A stretch of DNA of 64,000 bases from contig CANMLU010000008.1 in NCBI GenBank assembly GCA_947498815.1, forward strand, positions 182,745-246,744. Direction: 5' to 3'. The notes under the pieces were generated by a model. That model made no database searches. It was not told the origin of the DNA and saw only the letters and a program-made list of their open reading frames with translations. The position numbers were made by a program, and so were the translations under genes. The DNA comes from an uncultured Aquimarina sp. (GTDB lineage: Bacteria > Bacteroidota > Bacteroidia > Flavobacteriales > Flavobacteriaceae). Shown piece by piece: positions 47,785 to 57,200 of the stretch (positions are counted from its first letter, which is position 1; the number at the start of each line of letters is the position of its first letter).

Positions 47785-48324
47785 CTATAAATTTTCTGGA
47801 AATCTTTGAGGCATCTGCGTCAATGCAGAAAATATAGCAAACTCAGTCCCGTTTACGGTTATATAGACAACCATATTGCCATCTGCCTGTAGAACAGCTC
47901 CTCTTCCTATTGAAGTAGCGCCGTATGTTTCACTATTCCAAGAGTATGCAGTACGCTCTGCATTAGTATAGGCTACAATATTACCATCGCTTTGAAGCAC
48001 AAACAGGACTGCGTCATCAGTACCGCTACCCCAAACCGGTAGTTTTGTGGTATTATTGTAACATACAAAATTACCATCAGTTTGTAATGTATAAAAGTAG
48101 TTGCCCAATACTAGTCCACCACCAGGAGTAAAAACAATCTCGTTATTAACAATGGAGACACCTTTACCAACTTTTTCTATTTCTTCTGTAGCAGGTAATT
48201 CTATTGACAAAACGTCAGTGTTGTCTATCTCTTGAGGAATTTCAGTATTTATTCCCTCTTTTTGGCAAGAGAATACCGATAAAAATAAAACGGATAAAAT
48301 AAAAGTTTTTGCAATTCTTTTCAT
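47785..48324 (-). CDS. Lipoprotein with bulb-type (B_lectin) mannose-binding-like domain
   Basis: The 179-residue protein has a lipobox (LFLSVFSC, Cys 20) and a C-terminal bulb-lectin domain with three QxDGNxVxY sites: LQTDGNFVCY, LQSDGNIVAY and LQADGNMVVY. Each is a full mannose-binding motif of the monocot lectin family. Some bacteriocins (LlpA/putidacin type) use the same fold, but here it is a single domain on a lipoprotein, so surface glycan binding is more likely. It lies between polA copy B and intact polA, so it is accessory cargo of that spot. Confidence 0.85.
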   Translation of the reverse strand: MKRIAKTFILSVLFLSVFSCQKEGINTEIPQEIDNTDVLSIELPATEEIEKVGKGVSIVNNEIVFTPGGGLVLGNYFYTLQTDGNFVCYNNTTKLPVWGSGTDDAVLFVLQSDGNIVAYTNAERTAYSWNSETYGATSIGRGAVLQADGNMVVYITVNGTEFAIFSALTQMPQRFPENL

Positions 48325-48750
48325 AATTTAAAATTTAGGTTTATGGAGTTTCTTTATTTTTAAACTGTCGAATTTGTAATTTTTCGAGCACTTCAAATAT
48401 TGCCATTAAAATGCTGTAAAACATGAGTAATTGTACTCATTTTATAACAAATAATCCAAAAGTGTTTTGTAATATCTTAAATTTTCATTATGCTTTTTTA
48501 TTCCCCAAAGAAGAATCTTGAACAGGGACATCAACAACATGGGTTAGTCTGGTGGATTCTGTAAAATAAATTAGTTCAATTGTAGGTCTAGAAAAAATTA
48601 ACTCTGCGATTTGCATACTCCAATGCATAAAGCGAGTTAAAGAATTTGGATCAAATTCTTTTTCTGTATTAATGCAAGATTTTTAGACAAGTGAATAAGG
48701 TTTGTCGAATCTCTAAAACGCTCTCAAGTTTTAGTGTAAGCTTTAAAGAA
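48325..48750. other. Region between the lectin lipoprotein gene and polA
   Basis: It contains the lipoprotein promoter and, on the right, decayed coding sequence described separately. Inverted repeat GAGTAATTGTACTC lies near 48424-48437. No intact gene is seen. Confidence 0.4.
48488..48750 (-). pseudogene. Possible frameshifted gene remnant next to polA
   Basis: Minus-strand frames read like protein in two pieces: LKLESVLEIRQTLFTCLKIL from about 48745, then after a frame change NTEKEFDPNSLTRFMHW and AELIFSRPTIELIYF, ending GNKKA at the stop 48488-48490. An ATG at 48626-48628 would leave only 46 residues. The family is not recognised. Coding look is judged by eye only. Confidence 0.3.
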
Positions 48751-51576
48751 CTAATGAGCTTCTAACCAGTTATCACCCAATCCAAGATCCACATCCAAAG
48801 GAACTGCCAGGGTATAAGCGCTTTCCATTTCGGTTTTGATCAAAGTTTTGATTTGTTCCAGTTCGGGTTTGTAAACATCAAAAACCAATTCATCATGCAC
48901 CTGTAGTAACATTTTGGTTTTGTAATTGCCTTCTTTTAGTTTTTTATGAATATTGATCATGGCAATTTTGATAATGTCTGCAGCACTACCTTGAATCGGT
49001 GCATTTACGGCATTTCGTTCTGCAGCTCCACGAACTATGGCATTGGCAGAATTGATGTCTTTTAAATATCTACGTCTTCCTAGCACGGTTTGAACATACC
49101 CGTTTTCTCGAGCAAAATCAACCTGCTCACTCATATAATTGCGCAGCTTCGGATATGTTTTGTAATAGGTGTCAATCAGTTCTTTGGCTTCGCTACGCGA
49201 TAAACTAGTTTGATTACTTAATCCAAAGGCCGAAACGCCATAGATAATACCAAAGTTTACTGTTTTGGCATTACTACGTTGTTCTCTGCTTACATCTTCC
49301 AAGGATACATTAAAAACTTTGGCGGCCGTAGAGGCATGAATGTCTTCTCCGTTTTTAAAAGCCTCGATCATGGTTTCTTCTTCACTCAATGCGGCAATGA
49401 TGCGCAGCTCTATTTGTGAATAATCGGCCGCAAGCAACGTATAATCCTCATTTCTTGGAATAAATGCTTTTCTTACCTGCCTTCCGCGTTCTGTTCGAAT
49501 CGGGATATTTTGTAGGTTTGGATTGTTTGAACTTAATCTTCCTGTTGCTGCAACAGTTTGCATATAATCTGTATGTACTCTACCTGTAGTGTCATTTACT
49601 TGGGTAGGTAGCGCATCTACATAGGTGCTTTTTAGTTTTGATAACCCACGGAAATCTAAAATGTTTTGAATTATATCGTGATCTTTGGCCAAATACGATA
49701 GTACATCTTCTGCTGTTGAGTATTGTCCGGTTTTGGTCTTTTTGGGTTTATCGACCAACTTCATTTTTTCAAATAAAATAACTCCTAGTTGTTTTGGTGA
49801 TGCTATATTGAATTCCTCTCCTGCTTCGGTGTAAATTTTGCTTTCTAAGGTTTTGATATCTTGATCCAATTCTTCTGATAAGGATTGAAGGAAAGATTTA
49901 TCAAGGTTAATACCTTCCACTTCCATATCAGCTAGTACACGCAGCAATGGGATTTCGATATCTTCGAATAGGGATACAGTTTTAGCTTCGTGTAACTCGG
50001 GAGCAAAATGTTCCTTAAGTTGAAAAGTAATATCTGCATCTTCAACGGCATATTCTGTTTGCTTATCTACAGGTACTTGCCTGAAGGATAATTGATTTTT
50101 TCCTTTTTTTCCGATCAATTCGGTAATCGAAACTGGCGTATAGTTAAGATACGTCTCAGATAGCACATCCATATTATGACGCATATCCGGGTTGATTAAA
50201 TAATGAGCCAACATGGTATCGAATAATGTACCTTTAACCTCAATATTATATTTTGCCAGTACCTTGATATCATATTTAAGGTTTTGACCAATTTTCGAGA
50301 TATTTTCGGCTTCAAAGAAAGGTCGTAACTGCTCAATCAACTCTTGTGCTTGATCTCTTTCTTCTGGGAAAGGAATATAAAACCCCTTGCCAGCCTCCCA
50401 GGAAAATGCAATTCCGACTAATTCTGCTGTTAAAGGATCTAGTCCCGTAGTTTCAGTATCAAAACAAACATTTTCTTGCTTTAGTAGATTCTGAAGAAAC
50501 AACTTCATTGCCATGCCAGGAGCAATACTTTGATAAAAATGTTCGGTGTTGGCTATTGTTTTTCTACTAGAATAGGAGGAAACTTCAACATCTCCACCAT
50601 CATCACCAAAAAGTGAGAACTGCCCTGCACCTGCTTGTGATGTTTTCTTTTTTGCAGTCGAAGTATTTGAACCTTCTGTAGTAGCCGTCTCTTCTCCCGA
50701 AAAAATCTTTATAAACTGATCTCTTAATCTTCGAAACTCTAGCTCTTCAAAAATTTCCTGGACTTTTTTGGCATCTGGTTGAGAAAGTTCATAATCCTCG
50801 GCATTAAAAGTTACATCGCAGTCTATAATTATAGTTGCTAATTTTTTTGAAAGGAGTCCCAGTTCTGCATTGGCCTCTACTTTTTCTTTCATTTTACCTT
50901 TGAGCTTATCTGTGTTGGCAAGCAGAGCTTCCATGGATCCATATTCTGCCAGGAATTTTTTGGCCGTTTTATCACCAACACCAGGTAAACCCGGTATATT
51001 GTCCACAGCATCTCCCATCATACCTAGGTAATCGATCACTTGTTCTGGGCGTTCGACTTCAAATCTTTTTTGTACCTCTGGGATACCCCAAATTTCTATA
51101 CCATTTCCCATTCTGGCTGGACGATACATAAATATATTTTCTGAAACCAATTGCGCATAATCTTTATCGGGAGTCACCATAAACGTTTGATATCCTTCCT
51201 TTTCTGCTTGTTTTGCAATGGTTCCAATTAAGTCATCGGCCTCTACACCCGCTTGCTCAATTATGGGAATGTGCATTGCTTTTAGGATTTCCTGAATAAT
51301 GGGTACAGCAATTCGAATTGCCTCTGGAGTTTCATCTCGATTGGCCTTATACTCGGGAAATATTTCGAGTCGATCTTTACTTCCTTGTTTGTCAAAAGCA
51401 ACCGCCAAATGATCAGGTTTTTCTCTTTTGATAACATCGAACAAAGAATTCACAAAACCTAGTACGGCAGAGGTGTCCTGGCCTTTAGAATTGATTCGTG
51501 GGTTTTTAATAAGTGCGTAGTATCCTCGAAAAATAAGAGCGAATGCATCAAGAAGAAAAAGACGTTTTTGTGACAT
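48751..51576 (-). CDS. polA: DNA polymerase I
   Basis: The 941-residue enzyme has all three domains. The 5'-3' exonuclease (1-300) shows GVEADDLIGTIA and DNIPGLPGVGDKTAKKFL. The 3'-5' exonuclease (about 350-530) keeps FDTETTGLD, the Asp in NLKYDIKVL and YAVEDADITF, so proofreading should be active. The polymerase has LLAADYSQIELRI (motif A), RSNAKTVNFGIIYG (motif B) and LLQVHDELVFDV (motif C). It fills gaps and removes RNA primers. Its 3' end is the sequence copied at 45323 and 46918. Confidence 0.98.
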   Translation of the reverse strand: MSQKRLFLLDAFALIFRGYYALIKNPRINSKGQDTSAVLGFVNSLFDVIKREKPDHLAVAFDKQGSKDRLEIFPEYKANRDETPEAIRIAVPIIQEILKAMHIPIIEQAGVEADDLIGTIAKQAEKEGYQTFMVTPDKDYAQLVSENIFMYRPARMGNGIEIWGIPEVQKRFEVERPEQVIDYLGMMGDAVDNIPGLPGVGDKTAKKFLAEYGSMEALLANTDKLKGKMKEKVEANAELGLLSKKLATIIIDCDVTFNAEDYELSQPDAKKVQEIFEELEFRRLRDQFIKIFSGEETATTEGSNTSTAKKKTSQAGAGQFSLFGDDGGDVEVSSYSSRKTIANTEHFYQSIAPGMAMKLFLQNLLKQENVCFDTETTGLDPLTAELVGIAFSWEAGKGFYIPFPEERDQAQELIEQLRPFFEAENISKIGQNLKYDIKVLAKYNIEVKGTLFDTMLAHYLINPDMRHNMDVLSETYLNYTPVSITELIGKKGKNQLSFRQVPVDKQTEYAVEDADITFQLKEHFAPELHEAKTVSLFEDIEIPLLRVLADMEVEGINLDKSFLQSLSEELDQDIKTLESKIYTEAGEEFNIASPKQLGVILFEKMKLVDKPKKTKTGQYSTAEDVLSYLAKDHDIIQNILDFRGLSKLKSTYVDALPTQVNDTTGRVHTDYMQTVAATGRLSSNNPNLQNIPIRTERGRQVRKAFIPRNEDYTLLAADYSQIELRIIAALSEEETMIEAFKNGEDIHASTAAKVFNVSLEDVSREQRSNAKTVNFGIIYGVSAFGLSNQTSLSRSEAKELIDTYYKTYPKLRNYMSEQVDFARENGYVQTVLGRRRYLKDINSANAIVRGAAERNAVNAPIQGSAADIIKIAMINIHKKLKEGNYKTKMLLQVHDELVFDVYKPELEQIKTLIKTEMESAYTLAVPLDVDLGLGDNWLEAH

Positions 51577-51981
51577 GATGTATGTGAAATTTTAGAAATG
51601 CAATATAAAAAGAAGATTAATCAAAATAGCCTCAAAAATGATAATATATAAAAAGAAATGCCGTCAAAAACTGACGGCATTTCGCCCCAAAATAAAATTG
51701 ATAACAATGTATCAACTGCTATAAATACGGTAGTAATTGTTTATATATTGTATACGATTATGTTAATTGTTTTTTTAAGCCCTCGTGAGAGTAATATTTA
51801 GACGAAGTTACAAATAAAAAATTTACTTCCGAAGGAAATTACTAAGATTTATCGTTTTGTAAGATAGTGCATTGATCATTTTTCTTATAATTAAAGGGCT
51901 TTATCGTTAATTTTTACTTAAAAATGATAAGAAATTAAAAATGAGAGATAGTTTTGCTGCGATAATACATTAGAATTATTT
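51577..51981. other. Divergent intergenic region of about 400 bases
   Basis: It holds promoters for polA and the metallophosphoesterase gene and a hairpin at 51656-51682. No gene is seen. Confidence 0.5.
51656..51682 (-). terminator. Orphan hairpin upstream of polA
   Basis: AAATGCCGTCA pairs exactly with TGACGGCATTT across five bases; on the minus strand TTTCTTTTTA follows. It lies 80 bases before the polA start on the same strand with no gene in front of it, so it ends a small RNA or acts in the polA leader. Confidence 0.6.
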
Positions 51982-53220
51982 ATGCGTTGGTTAATCCCTA
52001 TTTTTTTATTCTTACTTCTTGAAGTTTATGCCTTTCAGGCTATAAAAACCTTATCCAAGAATCAATGGCTCCAGATGGGGTATTTTACTTTATCTATATT
52101 GATTTTGGGGTACGTGATTTATGTTTTTGCGAACTATGATAGAAGCGTTGGACCTACCAAATATACATTAAGAGCAAGTGCTATGTTATTGTTAGCAATT
52201 GTTCCCAAACTGATATTGGTCCTATTTATGTTTGGCGAAGATATTATCAGATCTTGTATTGCGGGATATACCTATCTCACAAATACTTTTTTTGAAGGTA
52301 CAGCAACACAGTATCTCCCTAATAGGCGAAAATTTGTTAGTCAAATAGCATTAGGTGTCGCTGCAATTCCTTTTGCAGGATTGTTACATGGGATTTTTAG
52401 GGGGAAGTATAATTTTAAGGTGATACGCCACGTATTGCATTTTGAAGATCTTCCAAAAGCATTTGATGGTTTTCGTATTACACAAATTTCTGATATCCAT
52501 TCGGGAAGTTTTGATGACCCTGCAAAGATTGAATATGCAGTTGATTTGATTAATGAACAAGAAACAGATCTTCTGCTTTTTACTGGGGATATTGTAAATA
52601 CAATGGCCAAAGAAATGGATGATTGGATTGATACTTTTAAACGTATTAAGCAACCTAAGTATGGTAAATACTCTGTTTTGGGGAATCATGATTATGGAGA
52701 GTACGTTACATGGGATAGTCAGGAAGAAAAAGACGCTAATTTTGAGGCCATAAAGGATATTCATAATAAAATCGATTTTAATCTGTTACTTAATGATAGC
52801 GCTTTTGTCGAAAAAGATGGTGAGCGTATCGCGGTTGTTGGTGTAGAGAATTGGGGGCATAATTTTAAGAAAGCTGGAGATTTAACTAAAGCTTCTGAAA
52901 AAGTGACTAAAGAAGATTTTAAAATTTTGTTGAGTCATGATCCTTCACATTGGGAATATGAGGTAAAAAAACATTCGGATCATTATCATCTCACATTAAG
53001 TGGTCATACACATGGGTTTCAATTCGGAATTGAAATCCCAGGATTGGTAAGATGGAGCCCTGTGCAGTATGTTTATAAACAGTGGGCTGGGATGTATGAT
53101 GAGATGGGGCGTTATTTAAACGTGAATCGTGGATTTGGGTTTCATGCTTTCCCCGGAAGGGTTGGGATTTGGCCAGAGATCACGGTCATTGAATTAAGAA
53201 AAGGCGCACAGCCTTCTTAA
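51982..53220 (+). CDS. Membrane-anchored metallophosphoesterase (YkuE-like)
   Basis: The 412-residue protein has four or five N-terminal membrane segments within residues 1-140 and then a calcineurin-type phosphoesterase domain. The metal-binding motifs are complete: QISDIHSGS, LLFTGDIVN, VLGNHDYGE, LLSHDPSHW and LSGHTHGFQ. The protein class hydrolyses phospho-mono- or diesters, with lipid substrates such as UDP-diacylglucosamine suggested for relatives; the substrate here is unknown. It is followed by a small thioredoxin-fold gene 78 bases on. Confidence 0.93.
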   Translation: MRWLIPIFLFLLLEVYAFQAIKTLSKNQWLQMGYFTLSILILGYVIYVFANYDRSVGPTKYTLRASAMLLLAIVPKLILVLFMFGEDIIRSCIAGYTYLTNTFFEGTATQYLPNRRKFVSQIALGVAAIPFAGLLHGIFRGKYNFKVIRHVLHFEDLPKAFDGFRITQISDIHSGSFDDPAKIEYAVDLINEQETDLLLFTGDIVNTMAKEMDDWIDTFKRIKQPKYGKYSVLGNHDYGEYVTWDSQEEKDANFEAIKDIHNKIDFNLLLNDSAFVEKDGERIAVVGVENWGHNFKKAGDLTKASEKVTKEDFKILLSHDPSHWEYEVKKHSDHYHLTLSGHTHGFQFGIEIPGLVRWSPVQYVYKQWAGMYDEMGRYLNVNRGFGFHAFPGRVGIWPEITVIELRKGAQPS

Positions 53221-53298
53221 TTCCAAGAAAGTATTATATTTACAATGGTTTAAAGGTCAAATTATGGCCGAGAGACTAGAACATAAAAGTTTTTGAAC

Positions 53299-53595
53299 AT
53301 GTCAAAGTTTGGAGATATAATTGGTATTGAAGTTCCTGTTTTATTGGATTTTTATACCGAATGGAATGAGCCTTCTTTATCAATGCATCCAGTATTGAAA
53401 GATGTGGCTGCTGCTCTTGGTGATAAGGCCAAAGTAATAAAAATTGATGTAGACAAAAACGAAGAGCTCGCTACTGCCCTTCGTATTAAAGGTCTTCCTA
53501 CTTTAATGATCTATAAGGCAGGAGAAATGGTATGGCGACAAAGTGGAGAGCAAGATGCTAATACTTTGATAGGCCTTATGAAAGAATATGTTTAA
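53299..53595 (+). CDS. Thioredoxin-fold protein lacking the CxxC active site
   Basis: The 98-residue protein fits thioredoxin along its whole length: VLLDFYTEW at strand 3, AKVIKIDVDKNEELA, and IKGLPTLMIYKAGE with the cis-proline loop. At the active-site position it reads WNEPS instead of WCGPC, so both redox cysteines are absent and disulfide exchange is not possible. It may be a chaperone-like or binding protein. The ATG at 53299 is used; a TTG six bases earlier is in frame. Its stop overlaps the convergent deacetylase gene. Confidence 0.88.
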   Translation: MSKFGDIIGIEVPVLLDFYTEWNEPSLSMHPVLKDVAAALGDKAKVIKIDVDKNEELATALRIKGLPTLMIYKAGEMVWRQSGEQDANTLIGLMKEYV

Positions 53596-54254
53596 TATTT
53601 GATTCTATCAAAAACAAATCCTTTTTCTGTGAAATAGCTCAGAATCCTGGGTAAAACAAATGTTAAGTTTTTTGAAGCTTTAATACTATCATGAAATACA
53701 ATAATACTTCCTTGTTGCACATTTTCAATCACATTTTGTAAGCAAATTTCTGGAGGGATCTTATACTCCCAATCTTTGGAAAGTACATCCCATAGCACAA
53801 TTTTATATCCAAGTTTTTCAAGTGTTTTAAACTTGGAATAACTGATCTGCCCATAAGGTGGTCGAAATAGTTTTGGGTGGTTTCTTGTTTTGGTATATTC
53901 TTGAATGCTATCCTGACATTCTATTACATTTCTAATATATGCATCTGGTTCGGATTTCCATGCTTTTAAGTGATTCATGGTATGATTGCCGATAGTATGT
54001 CCTTCGGATAGAATCTTATCAAAGATTTTCGGGTGTTTTTTAATGTTGTTTCCTATACAAAAAAAAGTGGCTTTTGCATTGTATTGTTGAAGTTGCTCTA
54101 ATACAAATTCTGTAACTTCTGGGATAGGTCCATCATCAAAAGTAAGATATAATTTCTTGCCATTATTGGTGTAACAATCCCAAACATAGGTCGAGAAAAA
54201 TTGTTTTAAAACTTTGGGGGTTTTATATGGAATAATGGCCACCTTATACTGCAT
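53592..54254 (-). CDS. Polysaccharide deacetylase (NodB-type)
   Basis: The 220-residue enzyme carries the carbohydrate esterase family 4 motifs: LYLTFDDGPIP (metal Asp), GNHTMNHLKAW (two metal His), LFRPPYGQ, KIVLWDVLSKDWE and IIVFHDS. It should remove acetyl groups from N-acetylglucosamine polymers such as peptidoglycan. There is no signal peptide, so it may act on cytoplasmic or membrane-bound precursors, or leave by another route. It follows the DUF2723 gene, separated by a terminator, and its start is only 41 bases from that gene's stop. Confidence 0.92.
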   Translation of the reverse strand: MQYKVAIIPYKTPKVLKQFFSTYVWDCYTNNGKKLYLTFDDGPIPEVTEFVLEQLQQYNAKATFFCIGNNIKKHPKIFDKILSEGHTIGNHTMNHLKAWKSEPDAYIRNVIECQDSIQEYTKTRNHPKLFRPPYGQISYSKFKTLEKLGYKIVLWDVLSKDWEYKIPPEICLQNVIENVQQGSIIVFHDSIKASKNLTFVLPRILSYFTEKGFVFDRIKY

Positions 54255-54289
54255 AAAAAAAATTGAGGTTGTATTTACAACCTCAATTT
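54254..54289 (-). terminator. Terminator of the DUF2723 gene
   Basis: AAATTGAGGTTGT pairs exactly with ACAACCTCAATTT across ATTT, and seven T follow on the minus strand. The T tract ends at the deacetylase start codon, so a share of readthrough may feed that gene. Confidence 0.8.
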
Positions 54290-54294
54290 AATAT

Positions 54295-57200
54295 TTATTT
54301 AGAAATACTGTCCAAGGTATCTTGATCATTTTCCTGATTTTGGATTTCTTTGATCAAATCCTGTTCTTCTTGTTTGCGAATTGCCTCGTCATCATTATAC
54401 TCTTCATCAGGAGAATACAGCCTAGTGAATAATCTGAGGTATCGATTAAACTCATCGGCTTTTTCTTCTATCATTTCCCTGTCTTTATTCAGTAATAATA
54501 AATCAACGACACTTCGATAGCGTTCAACGTTGGTTACAATGTCTTCGGCATAATTAAATTGATCTTTGAGCTCCAGGCTTCCAAAATATGTAAGTTGTTC
54601 TTGGTATTTTTTAGCAATTTTGTTCCAGAGATCACGTGCTTTTTGTTTTTCGCCAACTTGATAGTATCCTGTAACATATGCTTCAAGTAATGTATAGTAC
54701 TCATAATGCTCAATAGGCATTTTTTCCATAGCCAAATCTATAATTTCTTTGGCTTTTTCTTTTTTGCCCTCATTGATTAGAGTTTCTACTAATCTGGCAA
54801 GATTACTTCTATATGTAATTGCATTTTTTCTGGTCTCAGGGTCATGATATATATTAGGGTCACTACTATTTCCCCAATCCCAACTGGTTACGTTTTTGTA
54901 CATAAGGTCAGTGTCAATTCTGCCCATTTCAAAAGGATTACGACGATCGAGCTCTGTGCGTATAGGAACCAATTTATAGGTAACGCCATCCAGTTGTAAG
55001 TAGTCTTTCATCCATAAGAAATCATCATCACCATAGCTTCCTCCTGTAAAATAAATAGGTCTCTCCCAGTTGTTATTTGCAAGAATATCTAGCATTAAAA
55101 GTCGATTTTTAAATAATAGATCACCTTTAAGATGAATATCGATATAAGGTACAATTAGGTCTGCATCTTTTTGAGATACAATGCCATTTTTTAATACAGC
55201 TTCTTTATCGACTGGGATTCTTATATGTTTCGTAGGAAAAGTATTTACTTTTTTACCACTTTGTAAATCACCTTTGGTTCTCGGGTCATCAGTTTCTATC
55301 CATCGCATCCAGTTTTTGATCAACATCGTATCATTGGTTACTGGCTTATAATAAATGGCATCATTGTTACCGAATCTATAAAATTCGTGTTTAAGCTGTG
55401 AAGGGATTGGTTTACCTTCATAAGCAGCTCTTTTCATTTGATCGATATACCAATCTGTAGCAAAAAGACTAGTATTTACTGTTCTTACATCTGTTCTATA
55501 TTCTTCTATTTCTTGTGCATACCAAAGGGCAAAAGTGTCATTGTCTCCAATAGTAAAAAGAATAGCATCTTGTTGGCATGATTGTAAATACATTTTTGCC
55601 ATGGCTTGTGCTGTGTATCTATTCGAACGATCATGATCATCCCAATTTTGAGAAGCCATAAGTACAGGTACTGCCAATAAGCAAACAACGGTTACAATAG
55701 GAGCAAGTATTTTTGGTTTGAGATAGTTTTTAAGCAAATCAAATAATGCGTAGACTCCAAACCCTATCCAAATGGCAAAGACATAAAAAGATCCCACAAG
55801 GGCATAATCCCTTTCTCTAGGTTCAAAAGGTCTTTCGTTTAGGTATATTTTTAATGCCAAGCCCGTAAATAAAAAGAAAACTAGGAGTATCCAGAAATTC
55901 TTCTTATCTCGCTGCAGCATAAATACAAATCCAATCAAACCTAAGATTAGTGGTAAGAAATAATATGTATTACGCGCTTTGTTTTTCAGTACATCACTAG
56001 GTAGATTATCTTGCGACCCTAGATGCATCTCATCTACGAACTTAATACCACTTAACCAATTTCCTTCTAGGTTGGTAAGTCTACCTTGATTATCATCTTG
56101 TCTGCCTACAAAATTCCACATGAAATAGCGCCAATACATATACCCCATTTGATAATCAAAGAGATAATTTACATTGTCAATAAACGAAGGTTTTTGTATA
56201 TCAAGATAGTTTCCAAAGGATTGTAAGAATTTGTGATAATCATCATTATCTAATTTATCTCGAGCATATTCTCTTCTAAACTGTGTAACGGCATTCAATA
56301 ATTCATCTTCATCTTGATACTCCGGTTTAATGGTGAACTTAATAGGACCAGAATACTCCATATAGTTAGCGATATGTTCGGTGCTCCACATTCTGGGTAA
56401 GAATGCTTTGTGGGCATCATCTAGATTTTGCTTTGCATTTTTCCAGTCATTTACGATGATGTATTTGCCCGTCTTGAGATCTTTTTCGTACTTAGGTTTG
56501 TCATCCTCGTAGGGATTGTTTTCATCTAGTCCTGCATAGATTTCTGTGAACTGAGGGCCATAAAATAAATGGGTTTCTGGGTATTGTTCCAGGTTATAAT
56601 ATGCCAGAAGTTCTCTGGCATTATTGGGGTTATTTTCATTAATTACTGTACCGGCATTGGCTCTTATAGGTAGCATTACCCAGCTAGAAAAACCAACAAG
56701 GATAAATAATACACAGAGTAGTAGTGTGTTTAATTGCACGTACTCCTTTTTGCGAGTATATTTTATACCGAAATAAAAAGCTGATATAATAATAAGCCCG
56801 GCAATAATAGTTCCCGAATTAAATGGTAATCCTATAGAATTCACAAAAAACACTTCGGCTGCTCCAAAGAATTTTAATGTTGATGGAAGAAGGAGTTTGA
56901 AAATAAATAACAATATAGCGACAACAATTACATTTGCCAGGATAAAGTTTTTTATCGTGATGTCTTTATAGTTTTTGAAATAGTATAATAGTCCAATGGC
57001 AGGAATTGAAAGTAGTCCCATAAAATGTACTCCAAAAGATAGACCTACTATAAACATGATCAAGATTAACCATTTATTTCCTCTTGGTTTGTGCATATCT
57101 CGTTCCCATAACAGTCCTAAATAAAATAGTATGGATAAAATACAGGTCGCCATTGCGTATACTTCGGCCTCGACAGCATTAAACCAAAAACTATCTGTAA

